From: Pseudoxanthomonas composti
GTDB taxonomy: Bacteria > Pseudomonadota > Gammaproteobacteria > Xanthomonadales > Xanthomonadaceae
Reading direction: 5' to 3'
Length of the DNA: 64,000 bases
NCBI RefSeq assembly: GCF_004122095.1
Contig: NZ_SAWZ01000006.1
Location: forward strand, 210,169-274,168
Shown here: piece after piece, positions 61,649-64,000 of the stretch
Position numbering within the stretch: the stretch's first letter is position 1
Layout: each line of letters starts with the position of its first letter
Program-made: the position numbers and the translations under genes
The notes under the pieces: model-generated
Told to the model about the DNA's origin: nothing
Databases searched by the model: none
What the model saw: only the letters and a program-made list of their open reading frames with translations

Positions 61649-62740
61649 ATGGGTATCAAATGCGGCATCGTGGGCCTGCCGAATGTCGGCAAGTCCACCC
61701 TCTTCAACGCGCTGACCAAGGCGGGCATCGCCGCGGCGAACTTTCCGTTCTGCACCATCGAGCCCAACGTGGGCGTGGTGCCGGTGCCGGATCCGCGCCT
61801 GGGCGCGCTGGCTGAAATCGTCAAGCCGCAGAAGGTCGTGCCGACCGCGGTGGAGTTCGTCGACATCGCCGGCCTGGTCGCAGGCGCGGCCAGTGGCGAA
61901 GGCCTGGGCAACAAGTTCCTCGCGCATATCCGCGAGGTCGACGCGATCACCCATGTCGTGCGTTGCTTCGAGCATGGCGACATCATCCACGTGAACAACA
62001 AGGTCGACCCGATCGCCGATATCGAGACCATCGATACCGAACTGGCGCTGGCGGATCTGGACAGCGTGGAAAAGGCGCTCAACCGCGCCGAGCGTTCGGC
62101 CAAGGGTGGCGACAAGGACGCGGCCGCGCGCAAGCCGGTGCTGGAGAAGCTGCGCAAGGCGCTGGACGATGGCAAGCCTGGCCGTGCCGCCGGCCTGGAC
62201 GAGGAAGAGAAGGCGCTGGTGCGCGATCTGTTCCTGCTCACGCTCAAGCCGGTGATGTACATCGCCAACGTGCTGGAGGATGGCTTCGAGAACAACCCGC
62301 ACCTGGAGGCCGTGCGCGCCCGCGCCGCGCAGGAAGGCGCGCAGGTGGTGCCGGTGTCGGCAGCCATCGAGGAAGAGCTGTCGCAGCTGGACGATGCCGA
62401 TCGCGATGCCTTCCTGGCCGATCTGGGGCTGGAAGAGCCGGGCTTGAACCGCGTGATCCGCGCGGCCTACCAACTGCTGGGCCTGCAGACCTATTTCACC
62501 GCCGGTGTGCAGGAAGTGCGCGCATGGACGGTCAAGGCTGGCGCCACCGCACCCAAGGCCGCGGCGGTGATCCATACCGATTTCGAGAAAGGCTTCATCC
62601 GCGCCGAGACCATCGGCTACGACGATTTCATCAAGTACAAGGGCGAGGCCGGCTGCAAGGAGGCAGGTCGACTGCGTCTTGAGGGCAAGGAATACAAGGT
62701 GCAGGAAGGCGACATCCTGCATTTCCGTTTCAACGTCTGA
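61649..62740 (+). CDS. ychF: Redox-regulated ATPase/GTPase YchF
   Basis: A 363-residue YchF/OLA1 protein. P-loop [14 protein letters not shown] (about 9-22), switch region [17 protein letters not shown], Walker B FVDIAGLV, the YchF-type nucleotide-specificity loop NVLEDG replacing NKxD, and a C-terminal TGS domain ([32 protein letters not shown]). It binds ribosomes and ATP. The start is preceded by the repeat arm, which leaves no ordinary Shine-Dalgarno (GGAATCGAACC only). Confidence 0.95.
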   Translation: MGIKCGIVGLPNVGKSTLFNALTKAGIAAANFPFCTIEPNVGVVPVPDPRLGALAEIVKPQKVVPTAVEFVDIAGLVAGAASGEGLGNKFLAHIREVDAITHVVRCFEHGDIIHVNNKVDPIADIETIDTELALADLDSVEKALNRAERSAKGGDKDAAARKPVLEKLRKALDDGKPGRAAGLDEEEKALVRDLFLLTLKPVMYIANVLEDGFENNPHLEAVRARAAQEGAQVVPVSAAIEEELSQLDDADRDAFLADLGLEEPGLNRVIRAAYQLLGLQTYFTAGVQEVRAWTVKAGATAPKAAAVIHTDFEKGFIRAETIGYDDFIKYKGEAGCKEAGRLRLEGKEYKVQEGDILHFRFNV

Positions 62741-62781
62741 TCCGGCCTCAGAAGAAAGTGCATGCGGGATGTCAAAAATCG

Positions 62782-62810
62782 TTGACAACCCCGCATGTCG
62801 CGACCAGAAT
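62782..62810 (+). promoter_or_regulatory. Promoter of the tRNA-tuf operon
   Basis: Perfect -35 TTGACA (62782-62787), exactly 17 nt, and CAGAAT (62805-62810) as -10, followed by a G/C-rich discriminator (AACGGGC) of the type seen in stringently controlled stable-RNA promoters. It lies 58 nt before tRNA-Tyr. Confidence 0.8.
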
Positions 62811-62868
62811 AACGGGCTGTTTCACCCCGGCTGAATTCAGGTCGGGGCAGTGGCCAAGTTGTACAGCT

Positions 62869-62954
62869 GGAGGGATACCCAAGCGGCCAACGGGGGCAGA
62901 CTGTAAATCTGCTGGCTTACGCCTTCGGTGGTTCGAATCCACCTCCCTCCACCA
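62869..62954 (+). tRNA. tRNA-Tyr (GTA)
   Basis: Acceptor stem GGAGGGA (62869-62875) pairs with TCCCTCC (62944-62950), discriminator A, encoded CCA (62952-62954). Anticodon GTA in the loop CTGTAAA; a long class II variable arm (CTGGCTTACGCCTTCGG region) precedes the T-arm GTTCGAATC. Confidence 0.95.
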
Positions 62955-62994
62955 GTTTTGAGGTGGTGTGTTTCCAAGCGGCAAGCTTCCGGGT

Positions 62995-63068
62995 GCGGGA
63001 GTAGTTCAACGGTAGAACCTCAGCCTTCCAAGCTGATGGTGCGGGTTCGATTCCCGTCTCCCGCTCCA
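62995..63068 (+). tRNA. tRNA-Gly (TCC)
   Basis: Acceptor stem GCGGGAG (62995-63001) pairs with CTCCCGC (63058-63064), discriminator T, encoded CCA (63066-63068). Anticodon TCC in loop CTTCCAA, T-arm GTTCGATTC. Second gene of the tRNA-tuf operon. Confidence 0.95.
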
Positions 63069-63110
63069 ATTGGACAGTTGCTTGGAAAACCTTCAAAATT
63101 CAGAGTTTCC

Positions 63111-63186
63111 GCTCACGTAGCTCAGTCGGTAGAGCACCTCCTTGGTAAGGAGGAGGTCGAAGGTTCGATTCCTTTCGTGAGCACCA
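63111..63186 (+). tRNA. tRNA-Thr (GGT)
   Basis: Acceptor stem GCTCACG (63111-63117) pairs with CGTGAGC (63176-63182), discriminator A, encoded CCA (63184-63186). Anticodon GGT in loop TTGGTAA, T-arm GTTCGATTC. Immediately precedes tuf, the Tyr-Gly-Thr-tuf order of E. coli tufB. Confidence 0.95.
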
Positions 63187-63233
63187 TTCATAGCAAGACG
63201 TTCCACTCTTCCAAGAATCGAGAATAGGCAGCC

Positions 63234-64000
<767 letters not shown>

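Overview
This 64 kb window is high-GC (well over 60% by eye), densely coded chromosome of a gammaproteobacterium of the Xanthomonadaceae (Xanthomonas, Stenotrophomonas, Pseudoxanthomonas or a close relative; the genus cannot be fixed from sequence reading alone). The evidence is the gene content and order: an O-GlcNAc-transferase-like protein next to prfA-hemA-lolB-ispE-tRNA-Gln-prs-rplY-pth-ychF and then the tRNA-Tyr/Gly/Thr-tuf operon, plus ahpC-ahpF-oxyR, tandem flavin hydroxylases of the ubiH type, paired DUF1631 proteins, DUF3106/DUF3619 with a sigma factor, and secreted S8 proteases. I see no prophage, insertion sequence, integron or CRISPR array.

Layout. 1-11.0 kb: the end of ubiH and a second flavin hydroxylase, a hypothetical protein, a Tat-exported oxidoreductase, rlmM, a deaminase, a Cys-rich lipoprotein, glnS, msrA, a Tat-exported metallo-hydrolase, and a DJ-1/PfpI gene broken by an in-frame TGA. 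11.0-21.5 kb: a chemotaxis operon (STAS protein, cheA, two MCPs, cheW, a REC-EAL protein, cheR, cheB) behind a near-consensus sigma-28 (FliA) promoter. 21.5-26.6 kb: the peroxide-stress block tal-oxyR-ahpF-ahpC, with a 37-bp OxyR-type operator abutting the -35 of the ahpC promoter. 26.6-32.5 kb: esterase, prmC, pip, and a four-gene overlapping operon (nitroreductase, 5'-3' exonuclease, NUDIX, N-formylglutamate amidohydrolase). 32.5-37.4 kb: two tandem DUF1631 paralogues, the first with its own sigma-28-like promoter. 37.4-42.2 kb: sigma factor/DUF3619/DUF3106, sufT, and a secreted subtilisin with a PPC domain and a strong terminator. 42.2-48.9 kb: repeat-filled spacer, half-length asparaginase-like protein, wrbA, a YihY-family membrane protein, a TlpA-like lipoprotein, a glycosyltransferase, moaB and a low-complexity secreted protein. 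49-51.6 kb: an S8 protease divergent from an ECF sigma/anti-sigma pair. 51.6-64 kb: the housekeeping block ending inside tuf.

The most unusual non-coding signal is a set of intergenic inverted-repeat elements whose arms are tandem heptamers. The heptamer unit differs between elements (GAGTGAG, GAACGAG, GGGATTN) while the architecture is kept. They lie between a gene's stop codon and the next gene, and two of them supply the stop codon and last residues of the upstream gene. Two other hairpin families (GTGGGAGCGGCTTC-type, and GGTGGATGA/GGTGGACAA-type) also fill spacers.

All functional names rest on motifs and family resemblance read by eye; no database search was run.
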